Shown here: piece by piece, positions 17,572 through 26,252 of the stretch
How the letters are laid out: each line of letters starts with the position of its first letter
Position numbering within the stretch: the first letter of the stretch is position 1
From: Streptomyces spinosus
GTDB taxonomy: Bacteria; Actinomycetota; Actinomycetes; Streptomycetales; Streptomycetaceae
NCBI RefSeq assembly: GCF_020400655.1
Contig: NZ_JAINRC010000028.1
Span: 24,409 to 88,408, forward strand
Direction of reading: 5' to 3'
DNA length: 64,000 nucleotides
The notes under the pieces: generated by a model
The model's database searches: none
What the model saw: the letters and a program-made list of their open reading frames with translations, nothing else
What the model was told of the DNA's origin: nothing
Translations under genes and position numbers: made by a program

Positions 17572-18667
17572 CCCCTTCGGGCTGCTCGCCGAGCTGACCT
17601 ACCGCTGCCCGCTGGCCTGCCCCTACTGCTCCAACCCGCTGAACCTGGCCGGCTACCAGGACGAGCTGACCACCGACGAGTGGCTGCGGGTGCTGACCGA
17701 GGCCGAGGACCTGGGAGTCTTGCAGTGCCACCTGTCCGGCGGGGAACCGCTGCTGCGGCGCGACCTCGTGGAGCTCGTGACGCACGCCCATGCGCTCGGC
17801 CTCTACACCAACCTCATCACCAGCGCGCTCGGGCTCTCGCGTCCGAGGGCCGAGCAGTTGCGGGCCGCCGGTTTGGACCACGTACAGATCAGCGTCCAGG
17901 CCGACGAACCGGCCGTGTCCGACCGGATCGCCGGGGTCCCCTCCTTCCGGCGCAAGATCGAGGCGATGGGTGTGGTCAAGGAGCTGGGCTGGCCGCTCAC
18001 GGTGAACGTGGTGCTGCACCGGCACAACATCGACCGCGTCGCCGACCTGCTCGCTCTGGCCGAGGAGGTGGGCGCGGACCGGGTGGAGCTGGCCAACACC
18101 CAGTACTACGGCTGGGCCTGGCGAAACCGTGCCGCGCTGCTGCCGAGCCGGGCCCAGCTCGAAGCGGCCGAGGCCGTCGTACGGGCCGCCGTCGAGCGGT
18201 CGCGGGACCACATGGACATAATCTGGGTCATCCCGGACTATTACAGCCGTTATCCGAAGCCTTGCATGGGCGGTTGGGCCTCCCGGCAGCTGACCGTGAC
18301 GCCGAACGGCGACGTCCTGCCCTGCCCGGCCGCCCAGCCCCTGCCGTTGCCACGGGCCAGTGTGCGGGAGGAACCGCTGGATCGGATCTGGGCCGAGGCG
18401 CCCGTGATGACCGCGTTCCGCGGGACCGACTGGATGCCGGAACCCTGCCGGAGCTGCCCCCGGCGGGAGGTGGACTTCGGCGGGTGCCGCTGCCAGGCGT
18501 TCCTGCTCACCGGCGACGCCGCCCGCACTGACCCGGTCTGCTACCTGTCGCCCGACCACGACCTGGTCGCCCGGGCGGTCGAGGCCGCCAACGCCGACTC
18601 GCGGGACGACGACCCTCCGCTGGTCCCCCGACCGCACCGCCCGGCTCCGCCACCCGTCGCCCGGTAG
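17564..18667 (+). CDS. pqqE: PqqA peptide cyclase PqqE (radical SAM/SPASM)
   Basis: Radical SAM enzyme that forms the Glu-Tyr carbon-carbon bond in PqqA. The radical-SAM cluster motif is TYRCPLACPYC near residue 15; GGEPLLR follows. The C-terminal SPASM part has the expected Cys set (PKPCMGGW, GDVLPCPAA, PCRSCPRREVDFGGCRCQAF, DPVC). 367 aa is the usual length. Start ATG 17564 lies inside the end of pqqD. pqqB and pqqF are not in this window. The 3-prime end is partly duplicated just after the stop and is followed by a large palindrome. Confidence 0.95.
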   Translation: MDSPFGLLAELTYRCPLACPYCSNPLNLAGYQDELTTDEWLRVLTEAEDLGVLQCHLSGGEPLLRRDLVELVTHAHALGLYTNLITSALGLSRPRAEQLRAAGLDHVQISVQADEPAVSDRIAGVPSFRRKIEAMGVVKELGWPLTVNVVLHRHNIDRVADLLALAEEVGADRVELANTQYYGWAWRNRAALLPSRAQLEAAEAVVRAAVERSRDHMDIIWVIPDYYSRYPKPCMGGWASRQLTVTPNGDVLPCPAAQPLPLPRASVREEPLDRIWAEAPVMTAFRGTDWMPEPCRSCPRREVDFGGCRCQAFLLTGDAARTDPVCYLSPDHDLVARAVEAANADSRDDDPPLVPRPHRPAPPPVAR

Positions 18668-18714
18668 CGACCCGATGGACCGGGCGGTCGAGGCCGCCAA
18701 CGCCGACTCGCGGG
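18571..18714 (+). repeat. 35-bp direct repeat copying the pqqE 3-prime end
   Basis: A 35-bp stretch inside the pqqE end (18571-18605, starting CCGGGCGGTCGAGG) is repeated exactly at 18680-18714, after the stop codon, 109 bp away. It looks like a partial duplication; the second copy is non-coding. Confidence 0.85.
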
Positions 18715-18728
18715 CCTGCGGCCTTGCG

Positions 18729-18770
18729 CCGCTCCTCGGCTCGCGGGCCGGCCCGCGAGCCGAGGAGCGG
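18729..18770. terminator. Perfect 42-bp palindrome, bidirectional terminator
   Basis: Left arm 18729-18749 (CCGCTCCTCGG...GGGCC) and right arm 18750-18770 are exact complements, 21 bp each with no spacer. It sits between the converging pqqE and mntP genes and ends 2 bp from the mntP stop. Confidence 0.8.
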
Positions 18771-18771
18771 G

Positions 18772-19311
18772 TCAGTCGCCGAACCACAGGGGCAGCGTAC
18801 CGGCGGCGATGATCAGGACGAGTCCGCTCATCAGGTCCGAGCGGATCCGGACGAGACGCGCCGCGGCCCGCCCGAGTTGCAGCCCGACCAGCGACAACAC
18901 TGCCGTCATGCCGCCGAAGACGGCGGCCGAGAACCACGGTGAGAACCCGAGGACCCCCAGGCTCGCCCCGGCGAGCAAGTTGTCCAGGCTCAGCGTCAAC
19001 GGGATGCCGAACAGCGCCCACGGGTGGTCCAACTCGTCCGGCTCAGGGTTCCGGAGGGACGAGATGACGAGGTAGAGACCGTACCCGCCGAGCGCGGTCG
19101 CGCCCACCACACCGGCGACGTCCCCGACGGACTCCCCGATCCGTTGACCGATCAATATCCCGACCAGGGGCATGACCGCGTCCCACAGCCCGAAGGTGAG
19201 CGCCACCTGCACCGCGCGCTTCAAACCGAACGGGACCGTGCCGAGCGCGATCGATACTCGGAGATTGTCGAGACTGAGCAGGAAACCCAGGCCAATTGTT
19301 TCCCAGATCAT
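18772..19311 (-). CDS. mntP: Manganese efflux pump MntP family protein
   Basis: 179-aa six-helix membrane protein of the MntP/DUF204 family, exporting Mn2+ (or a related cation). The two internal repeats each carry the signature Asp motif: LLSLDNLRVSIALG near residue 11 and TLSLDNLLAGASLG near residue 105. Hydrophobic spans fill the rest. Its 262-bp upstream region is A+T-richer than its surroundings. It converges on pqqE; no functional link to PQQ is evident. Confidence 0.9.
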   Translation of the reverse strand: MIWETIGLGFLLSLDNLRVSIALGTVPFGLKRAVQVALTFGLWDAVMPLVGILIGQRIGESVGDVAGVVGATALGGYGLYLVISSLRNPEPDELDHPWALFGIPLTLSLDNLLAGASLGVLGFSPWFSAAVFGGMTAVLSLVGLQLGRAAARLVRIRSDLMSGLVLIIAAGTLPLWFGD

Positions 19312-19573
19312 GGTGACGCGGCTGCCCGATGACGGCCGGCGTCGACGGAAACGACTCTGCCGGGTTCAACATTCCCCATAATCCTCAAGAATATCTCAGA
19401 CGGTGCGCGAAATAAACCTGGAAAAGTCGAAGTCCGGATCATTTTCATTGAGTGTCAATTCCGTCCGGCACGCTATGGTGCCGTCCTTCGGACCGGCGAG
19501 GTGGACGTCGCCCGGACACCGGCGGCACCGACCGAACGCCCCAGGCGCCGCCCGGCCGGCCTCGGTTGCCGCG
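19312..19573 (-). promoter_or_regulatory. Leader region upstream of mntP with Zur/Fur-like half-site
   Basis: On the minus strand TTGACA (19459-19454) is followed by AATGAAAATGATCC; TGAAAATGAT equals the left part of the Zur-type box TGAAAATGATTTTCA, but the right half is missing. A 62-codon ORF (GTG 19584 to 19396) overlaps the P450 stop and could be translationally coupled; it contains a CRRC motif but I do not recognise it. Confidence 0.3.
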
Positions 19574-20794
19574 TCAATCACCACCTTGCTCGACGTCCAG
19601 ATGGACCGGCCCCCGGAGAACGGGGCTGGGCCGGTACGGCGGCGGATCGGCGACCAGCCTGGGGCGGTCGAGTCGGCGTACCAGCTCGGTCAGCGCGATC
19701 TGGGTTTCCCGCCGGGCCAGCGCGGCGCCGAAACAGGAGTGGATGCCGCTGCCGAAGCCCAGGTGCTGGTTGTCACGCCGATCCGGGTCGAAGCGGTCGG
19801 GATCGTGGAAGCGGTTCGGATCGCGGTTGCCGGAGGCCAGCATGAGCATGATCTGCGAGCCTTTGGGGATGACGGTGTCGGCCACGGTGATGTCGCTGTA
19901 GGCCGCCCGCCAGGGAACGATGTGCACGGGTGGCTCGTAGCGCAGTAGTTCCTCGACCAGTGGTACGACGAGGTCGGGTTGGTGACGCAGTCGTCGCAGC
20001 ACCTGCGGGTGGCGCAGCAGCGTCAGCATGCCGTTGGCGATGAGGTTGACGATCGTCTCGTGGCCGGCGATGAGCAGCAGTTTGGCGGTGGCGGCGATTT
20101 CTGCGTCGGTCATCCGGCCGTCGGGCCCGTCATCGTTGGCCAGCCGGGCCAGCAGACCGTCGCCGGGCCGGCCGTGGCGCTGTTCCACCAGCCCGCCGAG
20201 GTGCCGGCGCAGGTCCTTGCGCGCCTGTACACCCTTGTCCAGCCTCTCCTTGGGGTCGGTCTCGGGGTCGTAGTCGACCGAGTTCATGATGTCGTTCACC
20301 CAGCGGTGGAACCGCCGTTCGTCCTCACGTGGAACGCCGAGCAGGTGGCAGGTCACGGTCACGGGCAACCGGCAGGCGAAATCGTCGACGACGTCGATCC
20401 GCTCCTTGCCCGCGAAATCGTCGATCAGGCTGTTCACCGTGGAGGTCAGGTCGCCTTCCATGCCGGCCACCAGCCCCGGGGTGTGCGGGGGGCCGAAGTG
20501 GCGCATCGCCATACGCCGCAGGCGATCGTGCTCGGGCGGGTCCTTCTTGATGAACGCCGTCGTGACGCCTTCCTCGAGCGCGGGCATCGGACGCGACAGG
20601 TTGCGCACGTCGGAGCTCAGGCGCGGGTCGTGCAGCAGGTCGGTGATCTCGTGATAGGTGCTGACGACGTAGCCGGCGTCCTCGTGCACCGCCACCGGGT
20701 TCTGGCGCAACTCGGCATACAGCGGGTACGGGTCGGCCCGCGCGGAGTAGTCGAAGATCCGTCGCAAGGTACCGTGCGTCCGGGCCGTGGTCAT
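19574..20794 (-). CDS. Cytochrome P450
   Basis: 406-aa soluble bacterial P450 monooxygenase. The I-helix oxygen-binding motif is LLIAGHETIVN, the K-helix ExxR is EELLRYEPP, and the haem-ligand loop is GFGSGIHSCFGAAL, with Cys near residue 354. All expected parts are present, so it should be active. Start ATG 20794 overlaps the stop of the reductase by 4 bp and has a GGGAGGAGGG ribosome-binding site. It is the third gene of a ferredoxin-reductase-P450 operon, giving a complete electron chain; the substrate is unknown. Confidence 0.96.
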   Translation of the reverse strand: MTTARTHGTLRRIFDYSARADPYPLYAELRQNPVAVHEDAGYVVSTYHEITDLLHDPRLSSDVRNLSRPMPALEEGVTTAFIKKDPPEHDRLRRMAMRHFGPPHTPGLVAGMEGDLTSTVNSLIDDFAGKERIDVVDDFACRLPVTVTCHLLGVPREDERRFHRWVNDIMNSVDYDPETDPKERLDKGVQARKDLRRHLGGLVEQRHGRPGDGLLARLANDDGPDGRMTDAEIAATAKLLLIAGHETIVNLIANGMLTLLRHPQVLRRLRHQPDLVVPLVEELLRYEPPVHIVPWRAAYSDITVADTVIPKGSQIMLMLASGNRDPNRFHDPDRFDPDRRDNQHLGFGSGIHSCFGAALARRETQIALTELVRRLDRPRLVADPPPYRPSPVLRGPVHLDVEQGGD

Positions 20795-22197
20795 CCGGCC
20801 CTCCTCCCGCCGGTACCGGTGCACGGCCCTGACGCGGCGCTCACCCGGGTCCGGCCGGTGACGACCGCGGTGGCGCCCTGGGCGAGCAGGCCGGGGCCGG
20901 GCAGGCCGACCGGTACCGGTCGTGCGTCGGCCGGCTGGTCCGGCATGGGACAGCGTGGCGGGAAAGGCGCGGCCGTCTCGATCAACCGCCGATAGTGGTG
21001 CAGCCACTTGGCGCTGTCGAAGCTCACGGCGGCCGTGACGCGGCCCCGACAGCCGTATGCGGCGACGAACCGGTGGTCGTCCACCGATCCCTGGGTCACG
21101 ACCACCTCGTCGGCGAAGGTCGGCACGCCGACGGACTTGATGTTGACGCCGAACTGGATCGACCAGAACACCGGGATCGAAAGACACGGCCGGCGGTCCG
21201 CCTCGGCGCTGACCATGTTGTGTGCCGCGACCTCGGCCTGCTCCACGGCGTTGGCCCAGTGCTCCAGTGAGATGAGCCGGTCCTCGTAGAGGGGATGCGG
21301 GCAACGTGCCACGTCCCCCGCGGCGAAGACGTCCTCGGTGGCTCGGCCACTGACATCGAGGGCGCGGCAGCCCGTGTCGCAGGCGACTCCCCACACGCCC
21401 GCCGCCAGTCCCGACCCTCGTAGCCACTCGGTGTTGCGGATGCTTCCGAGTGCCACTACCGCCACATCGGCGTCGACCGTACCGCCGTCGCCGAAGTGAG
21501 CACGGCGGAACCGCCCCCGCGCGTCGCCCTCAAGCCGGGTGACCTCGACACCGCACCGCAGGTCGACACCATGAGTGCGCTGCAAGTCGGCCGCGACGTC
21601 ACCGATCACGGCACCCAGCGCCCCGGTCAGCGGTGCCGCTGCGAGTTCGGCGACCGTCACCGGCAGGCCCCGCTCACGGCAGGCGGAGGCGATCTCGCAG
21701 CCGGTGAATCCGGCCCCGATGATCAGGACGCGGGAAGGCCCGGCGGCGAGGGCTCGCCGCAGGCTCTCGGCATGCTCGCGCGTGCGCACCACGAACACCC
21801 CGTCCAGCGCCGCCTCGGACTCGACGGACCACGGCCGGGCCCGTACTCCGGTGGCGATCAGTACCCGGTCGAAGGGGACGCAGCGTCCGTCGGCGAGTCG
21901 CACGTGTTTCGTCGCGAGGTCCAGCCCGCCGGCGGGCACACCCAGCAGCCACTCCGCGTCGAGGCCGCGACGGCGGGGCAACGTGGTGCCCCCGGCCCGC
22001 ACCCACCCGGTCAGTACCTGCTTGGACAGGGGAGGCCGGTCGTAGGGCTCGCCCAACTCGTCACCGATCATGGTCAACGATCCTGTGAAACCCTCGGCGC
22101 GCAGGGCCTCCGCAGCCCGCAGTCCCGCCAGTGACGCGCCGACGACCACGACGCGGCCATCGCGCTTGAACGCCCGCGGAGTGCCGGCACTGGTCAC
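20791..22197 (-). CDS. NAD(P)H-dependent ferredoxin reductase (FAD)
   Basis: 468-aa FAD/NAD(P)-dependent oxidoreductase of the rubredoxin/ferredoxin reductase type. FAD site VVVVGASLAGLRAAEALR near the N-terminus, PYDRPPLSKQVL, NAD(P) site VLIIGAGFTGCEIA near residue 150, and the second FAD motif VFAAGDVARC. It would pass electrons from NAD(P)H to the adjacent ferredoxin for the P450. The last 50 residues are a Pro/Ala/Gly-rich tail beyond the usual reductase length. GTG start overlaps the ferredoxin stop (GTGA). Confidence 0.92.
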   Translation of the reverse strand: MTSAGTPRAFKRDGRVVVVGASLAGLRAAEALRAEGFTGSLTMIGDELGEPYDRPPLSKQVLTGWVRAGGTTLPRRRGLDAEWLLGVPAGGLDLATKHVRLADGRCVPFDRVLIATGVRARPWSVESEAALDGVFVVRTREHAESLRRALAAGPSRVLIIGAGFTGCEIASACRERGLPVTVAELAAAPLTGALGAVIGDVAADLQRTHGVDLRCGVEVTRLEGDARGRFRRAHFGDGGTVDADVAVVALGSIRNTEWLRGSGLAAGVWGVACDTGCRALDVSGRATEDVFAAGDVARCPHPLYEDRLISLEHWANAVEQAEVAAHNMVSAEADRRPCLSIPVFWSIQFGVNIKSVGVPTFADEVVVTQGSVDDHRFVAAYGCRGRVTAAVSFDSAKWLHHYRRLIETAAPFPPRCPMPDQPADARPVPVGLPGPGLLAQGATAVVTGRTRVSAASGPCTGTGGRRAG

Positions 22198-22421
22198 GGC
22201 GCCGACGCCTCCACCGGGGCGTCCCGTTCCTCCAGCCGGTCGACCAGAATCGCTTGGACCGGGCAGGCCGCCGCGGCGCGCAGCACAGGGCCGCGCTGGG
22301 TGTCGTCGGGGCCCGGGTCGTACATCAGCGCCTCCTCGCCGTGCATCCGGAACGCCTCCGGAGCCAGGAAGGCGCACTGTGCGTACCCTTCACACCGGGA
22401 AAGATCAACGACCACTCTCAT
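22194..22421 (-). CDS. Ferredoxin, single [3Fe-4S]-type
   Basis: 75-aa ferredoxin starting MRVVVDLSRCEGYAQC. Cys residues occur as C-x5-C and then CP near residue 57, the three-Cys pattern of Streptomyces P450-partner [3Fe-4S] ferredoxins. ATG 22421 has GGAG 6 nt upstream; GTG 22433 would add four residues. First gene of the P450 operon. Confidence 0.92.
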   Translation of the reverse strand: MRVVVDLSRCEGYAQCAFLAPEAFRMHGEEALMYDPGPDDTQRGPVLRAAAACPVQAILVDRLEERDAPVEASAP

Positions 22422-22988
22422 CCCGATCTCCACGGGGGAGTGCGAACTTCAGACCCTCGAACCGGCGCCGCTCCGGCCCGAGACAAGCCTCGAAAGAGCT
22501 ATGCGGTCGCCGCCTGCCGCTGCGAAGTGCGAGGGGCACCGAACTCGTCGGTCTCCAGGCAAAGACCGGACCATCGCACTTGCGGCGATCGACGTCGGAA
22601 AGACTCCACGACACTCATGTTAGGTCCCAAAACCCGCGGGGGAAGGGCGGCCTGCTCACTGGTGTCGAAGCCACGGACCATTGAAGCCCGGCGACGTACG
22701 GCTCGGTCGGTGGCCGGGGCGGGAGTCGGCGTGGCGCAGCACGGCGGAAAGGTGGCAGACCGGCTCGCGGCCCGCGGCGGACGCCCCCGCCGGCCGGCGC
22801 ACCCCGGCCGCCGCATGGTTGCGCCGGACCGCACGCTGCCGTACACGCGCGGCCAGAAGGAGCGCATGGATGGCTCAACAGCTACTTGTGACGCCCCCTG
22901 CACGGCTGCCAACCTCCCGATGGGCCACTGCGGTAGCTGTGTGTCAGCGCATCGTGACATCTCGCAGTCGGCAGGAACGGCAGATGTG
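22422..22988. other. Intergenic region between divergent units
   Basis: About 570 bases separating the P450 operon from the secreted-protein gene. No gene or clear promoter was recognised; it must contain promoters for both directions. Confidence 0.3.
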
Positions 22989-23468
22989 ATGGCAAAGACC
23001 CCACGGATCATCACCACCGCACTCGTCGCCGCAACCATGCTGATCGCCGCGCCGACGGCGACCGCGGCAACACCCCACGTACAGCACCCGGCCGAGGCTG
23101 CGGCCGACACCTGCGGCCCCAGCGTCGATCCCAACACCTACATCCCGAGCAGCCGCCGCCACACCGGGCCCACCGCGAAGGCCGGAAGCGCCCGCATCCA
23201 GGTGCGCTACGGCAACAAGAAGGCCGGAGCGCCCTACTACGTGTGGGCGTCCATCACCGGCGCGAGGAGGGGCGACCCGGTCCAACTCCGGTGGGACATC
23301 GACTACGGTTCCTGGGAGGACTACGGAGTCTGTGCGGCAACGGTGCACTCCGGTACCTCGCAGAACACACGAGCCGTGAAGTACCGGCACGGCAGTGGCT
23401 GGCACCTTGAAGCCCAGGCCTGGGGCAAGCACGCGGGCCACAAGGGTTCCACCGCCTACTGGCCCTGA
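22989..23468 (+). CDS. Small secreted protein of unknown function
   Basis: 159-aa protein with a Sec signal peptide: basic start MAKTPRI, hydrophobic ALVAATMLIAAP, and a cleavage site near TATAA-TP. The mature part has two Cys (DTCGPS, YGVCAAT), which could form a disulfide, and an aromatic-rich C-terminus with VQLRWDIDYGSWEDYG and HLEAQAWGKHAG. I do not recognise a domain. ATG 22989 (or GTG 22986) is chosen because it begins the signal peptide. No operon partner. Confidence 0.7.
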   Translation: MAKTPRIITTALVAATMLIAAPTATAATPHVQHPAEAAADTCGPSVDPNTYIPSSRRHTGPTAKAGSARIQVRYGNKKAGAPYYVWASITGARRGDPVQLRWDIDYGSWEDYGVCAATVHSGTSQNTRAVKYRHGSGWHLEAQAWGKHAGHKGSTAYWP

Positions 23469-23604
23469 TCGGACAACGGGCTGGCCGGCGGAGCTGGACG
23501 CCGACGAGGGCTACGACCACGACCACCCGCGCCGATGGCTCCGTCGGCGAAGCACGGCGCCGGGACCACGCGGGAGCGGATGGGCGGGATGCCGCGCACG
23601 AGCG

Positions 23605-23764
23605 GCTCCGGGCCCGTCGCGGTGCCGGCGGGTTTGCCGACCGACCAGGGCATCGACACCCCAGCCACCGCCATCCAGATGTCGGCGCCCGCTTTCCGCA
23701 GCAGGGCGAGGAGGGACAGTGCGTCGTCGGCCGTCATCACCCCGCGCAGGCCAGCGTCGGTCAT
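23605..23764 (-). pseudogene. Remnant of a nucleotidyltransferase (aminoglycoside/lincosamide-type)
   Basis: From ATG 23764 the minus strand reads VMTADDALSLLALLRKAGAD then W-M; after a one-base shift near 23672 it continues GGWGVDALVGRQTRRHRD, the catalytic GGWGVDAL motif of LinA/AadA-like antibiotic nucleotidyltransferases. The Asp-x-Asp that should follow is lost (HRDGPG) and the rest is missing. Clearly frameshifted and truncated. Confidence 0.7.
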
Positions 23765-24122
23765 TCGGGCCGGCGAATGGATTCGCTGACTTTCACCAGG
23801 GCGACCAGGCGCATGCTACGGATCATCCGAGGCCCGGCTCCGCCCGGCTTTCGTCCCCTCGGCGTCCATCACGTGCGGGTTGGCCTTCGGCCATGCCTCG
23901 CGTTCAGACACCGCTGCGACACGGCCCAGGAGGCGGGGTGCAGCGGGACGGGGGGCCGCACGCCGCCCGCACGGCGCGCACGTACGGCACGCGGGGCTTT
24001 CCGATGAGGTTGGATGCGCGCCGCCCGTGCTTCCGCGCGCCCCTACTGGCCGGAACAGGAAGCTGCCACCATCGCCCTGCGCGGCTCGGCACCGCGGCCA
24101 CGGACACGGCGACGGGGGACGC

Positions 24123-24989
24123 ATGACGCGGCGATGGCTGGTGACAGGATGCTCTTCAGGGCTCGGGCGGGCGCTGGCGGGCGCCGCCGCCCAGGCCGGC
24201 GACCTGGTGATCGCCACCGCCCGCAGGCCCGCCAGCCTGAACGACCTGGCCGACCGGTACCCGGACCGGGTGTCGGCGGTGGCGTTGGACGTGTGCGACG
24301 CCGAGCAGTGCGAAGCGGCGGTCGCCCACGCGGTCGATCGCTTCGGCGGCGTCGACGTGCTGGTGAACAACGCCGGGGCAGGACTGTTCGGCGCGGTCGA
24401 AGAGGTATCCGACGAGGAACTACGGGCGCAACTCGAGGTGCTGACTGTCGCGCCGTGGCGACTCACCCGCCTGGTCCTCCCCCTGATGCGCCGTCAGGGT
24501 CACGGACACGTCGTCAACGTCTCCTCGATCGCCGGACGGATGGGGCTGCCGGGCCTGTCGGCGTATGTGACGGGCAAGTACGCGCTGGAAGGGATGAGTC
24601 AGGCCCTGGCGGCGGAAGTCGCGCCCTTCGGCATCCGGGTGCACGCCGTCGAGCCCGGCGGATTCGCCACCCGCTACGGCACCTCGCTGACCGAGGCCGC
24701 CGGCCGCATCGAGGCCTATGCGCAGAGCACGGGAGAGGTCGAGGCAGGCCTGCGGGGCATGCCAGGCAACCCCGGGCTGAGCCGGCCCGCAGTCTTCGCC
24801 CGCCACGTCCTGCGCCTGGTGGCGTCGCCCACGGCACCACTGCGCGTACCGATCGGCGCGGACGCCTACGACTTCCTTGAGGCGGTCGAGGCCGCGGCCC
24901 GCGCCGAGTTGGCGGCCGCGCACGCCTTCGTCCACGACCCCGCCGAGCGCGCGGGGGAAGACGCCGCACCCGTGACGCCCACCGGGTGA
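24123..24989 (+). CDS. Short-chain dehydrogenase/reductase (SDR)
   Basis: 288-aa classical SDR. Cofactor motif TGCSSGLG near residue 8, NNAG near residue 82, catalytic Ser in VNVSSIAGR and the Tyr-x3-Lys in SAYVTGKYALEG. Arg in TARRPAS after the second strand suggests NADPH preference. A helical C-terminal extension of about 40 residues follows the core. The substrate is unknown; no regulator or partner is adjacent. The ATG has GGGGGAC upstream. Confidence 0.9.
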   Translation: MTRRWLVTGCSSGLGRALAGAAAQAGDLVIATARRPASLNDLADRYPDRVSAVALDVCDAEQCEAAVAHAVDRFGGVDVLVNNAGAGLFGAVEEVSDEELRAQLEVLTVAPWRLTRLVLPLMRRQGHGHVVNVSSIAGRMGLPGLSAYVTGKYALEGMSQALAAEVAPFGIRVHAVEPGGFATRYGTSLTEAAGRIEAYAQSTGEVEAGLRGMPGNPGLSRPAVFARHVLRLVASPTAPLRVPIGADAYDFLEAVEAAARAELAAAHAFVHDPAERAGEDAAPVTPTG

Positions 24990-25037
24990 CGACGGTGCCC
25001 GGTGAGTGGTGCGATCGGGTGGTCCGCGGGCGGTCGT

Positions 25038-25835
25038 TCAGAGCGTGAGCACCGGTCGCGTGGAGAAGTCCTCGTACATGTCCTCTCCGTCCGGCCCGTA
25101 CACGAACTCGGCCATGCCGGGGTTGCGGTTGGCGGTCGCCAGGGGAAGCCAGGCCAGTAGGTGGCCGTAGCCGCCACACACCGACTCGCCCCCGTCGCCG
25201 CCGTGGACTGCGGTGACATCGCTGGTCAGTTCGGCGCGGTAGGTGTCGTAGGCGATGTGCAGACCGAAGGCGTTCAGCTCGTTGTGCGGGCCGGTGTCGT
25301 CCCCGTAGGGGATGCGGTCGAGGGCACAGTCGTCGCCCCACCGGAACAGGGTGTCCGACCCGGCGCCGCAGGCGTGCTCCCACTCGTCGGAGCTCGGCAT
25401 CCGCAGACCACGGACGGAGAGGGCAGCCGGCATGTCGGCCGGCGGTTCCGTCAGGTTCTCGTCCTCCACGGCCATGAGGACGGTGGCCAGGTGAACGCTG
25501 CGGCGAGCGCTGAGGGTCCGCTCGAGGTGGGTGCGCAGATCGGGCCCGTAACCGTAGCCCTGCTCCAGGCTCCCGGCGTAGTCGGCGGCCTGCCGCGCGG
25601 TCGGCTTCCAGGTATCGGCGTCGAAGCCCAGGGACACCCGGCCTCCGGGTATCAGGGCGAACTCCTGCCCTTCCCGCTCGATCCGGACGCGGTGCAGCGG
25701 GGCACCGAGATGTTCCGTGGCCTCGACGAGCGACACCCGGCCGCCCACGTGGTCGGCGGCATTCTGGGCGATCCGCCGGGCGGTGACCTCGTCGAAGGTC
25801 CGCCACAGGTCGAGAGTGAGATCAGCGAGCGACAT
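25038..25835 (-). CDS. SUMF1/formylglycine-generating-enzyme-like protein, probably non-catalytic
   Basis: 265-aa protein with features of the SUMF1/EgtB fold: IPGGRVSLGFDADTWKP, RMPSSDEWEHACGAGSDTLFRWGDD, and NAFGLHIAYDTYRAEL. The C-terminal Cys pair that binds copper in true formylglycine-generating enzymes is not visible; the only late Cys is in SVCGGYG. So it is likely a divergent member with another role. Start ATG 25835 (MSLADLTL) is preferred over an upstream codon at 25868. It stands alone. Confidence 0.65.
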   Translation of the reverse strand: MSLADLTLDLWRTFDEVTARRIAQNAADHVGGRVSLVEATEHLGAPLHRVRIEREGQEFALIPGGRVSLGFDADTWKPTARQAADYAGSLEQGYGYGPDLRTHLERTLSARRSVHLATVLMAVEDENLTEPPADMPAALSVRGLRMPSSDEWEHACGAGSDTLFRWGDDCALDRIPYGDDTGPHNELNAFGLHIAYDTYRAELTSDVTAVHGGDGGESVCGGYGHLLAWLPLATANRNPGMAEFVYGPDGEDMYEDFSTRPVLTL

Positions 25836-26252
25836 GGCCGGCAGTCTGGCACGCGCCACTGACAGCAACGCGGGCAGACGGCCGCGTTTGGCCGGGCAGG
25901 ACAGGACGGTAACGCCTCAGGTGTTCTACGCCGGCCCCGGGCGCAAGAGACTCATGACGAAGAGCGTCGAGGACGGCCTCTCCGCCCATGCCCGAGCCGT
26001 CGGCGGACCGCTCGCTCACCAGCGTGAAGCTCGGCGACTGGCCGGCCCGCGAGCTCACCGTGCCGGTCGAAGAGGCTCACTGACGAGGACCGGCGTGGGA
26101 TGGCCGTTTTGTGCGGTCCGGCCCCGCTGCATCGCGTTGATCCCGATGCACCCTCGCCGTCGACGATGTGAGCGAAGGTGGACTCGACGGGAGTCGAGGC
26201 CGGCCGTGGAAGTTAGGTGGGTGGTCACGGGCGCGATGGGCTGCCTCATGTC
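25836..26252. other. Intergenic region with possible small remnant
   Basis: About 417 bases, no confident gene. A 31-codon plus-strand ORF from 25988 to the TGA near 26083 contains LTSVKLGDWPARELTVPVEE and looks coding-like, but has no ribosome-binding site or recognisable family. Confidence 0.3.
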
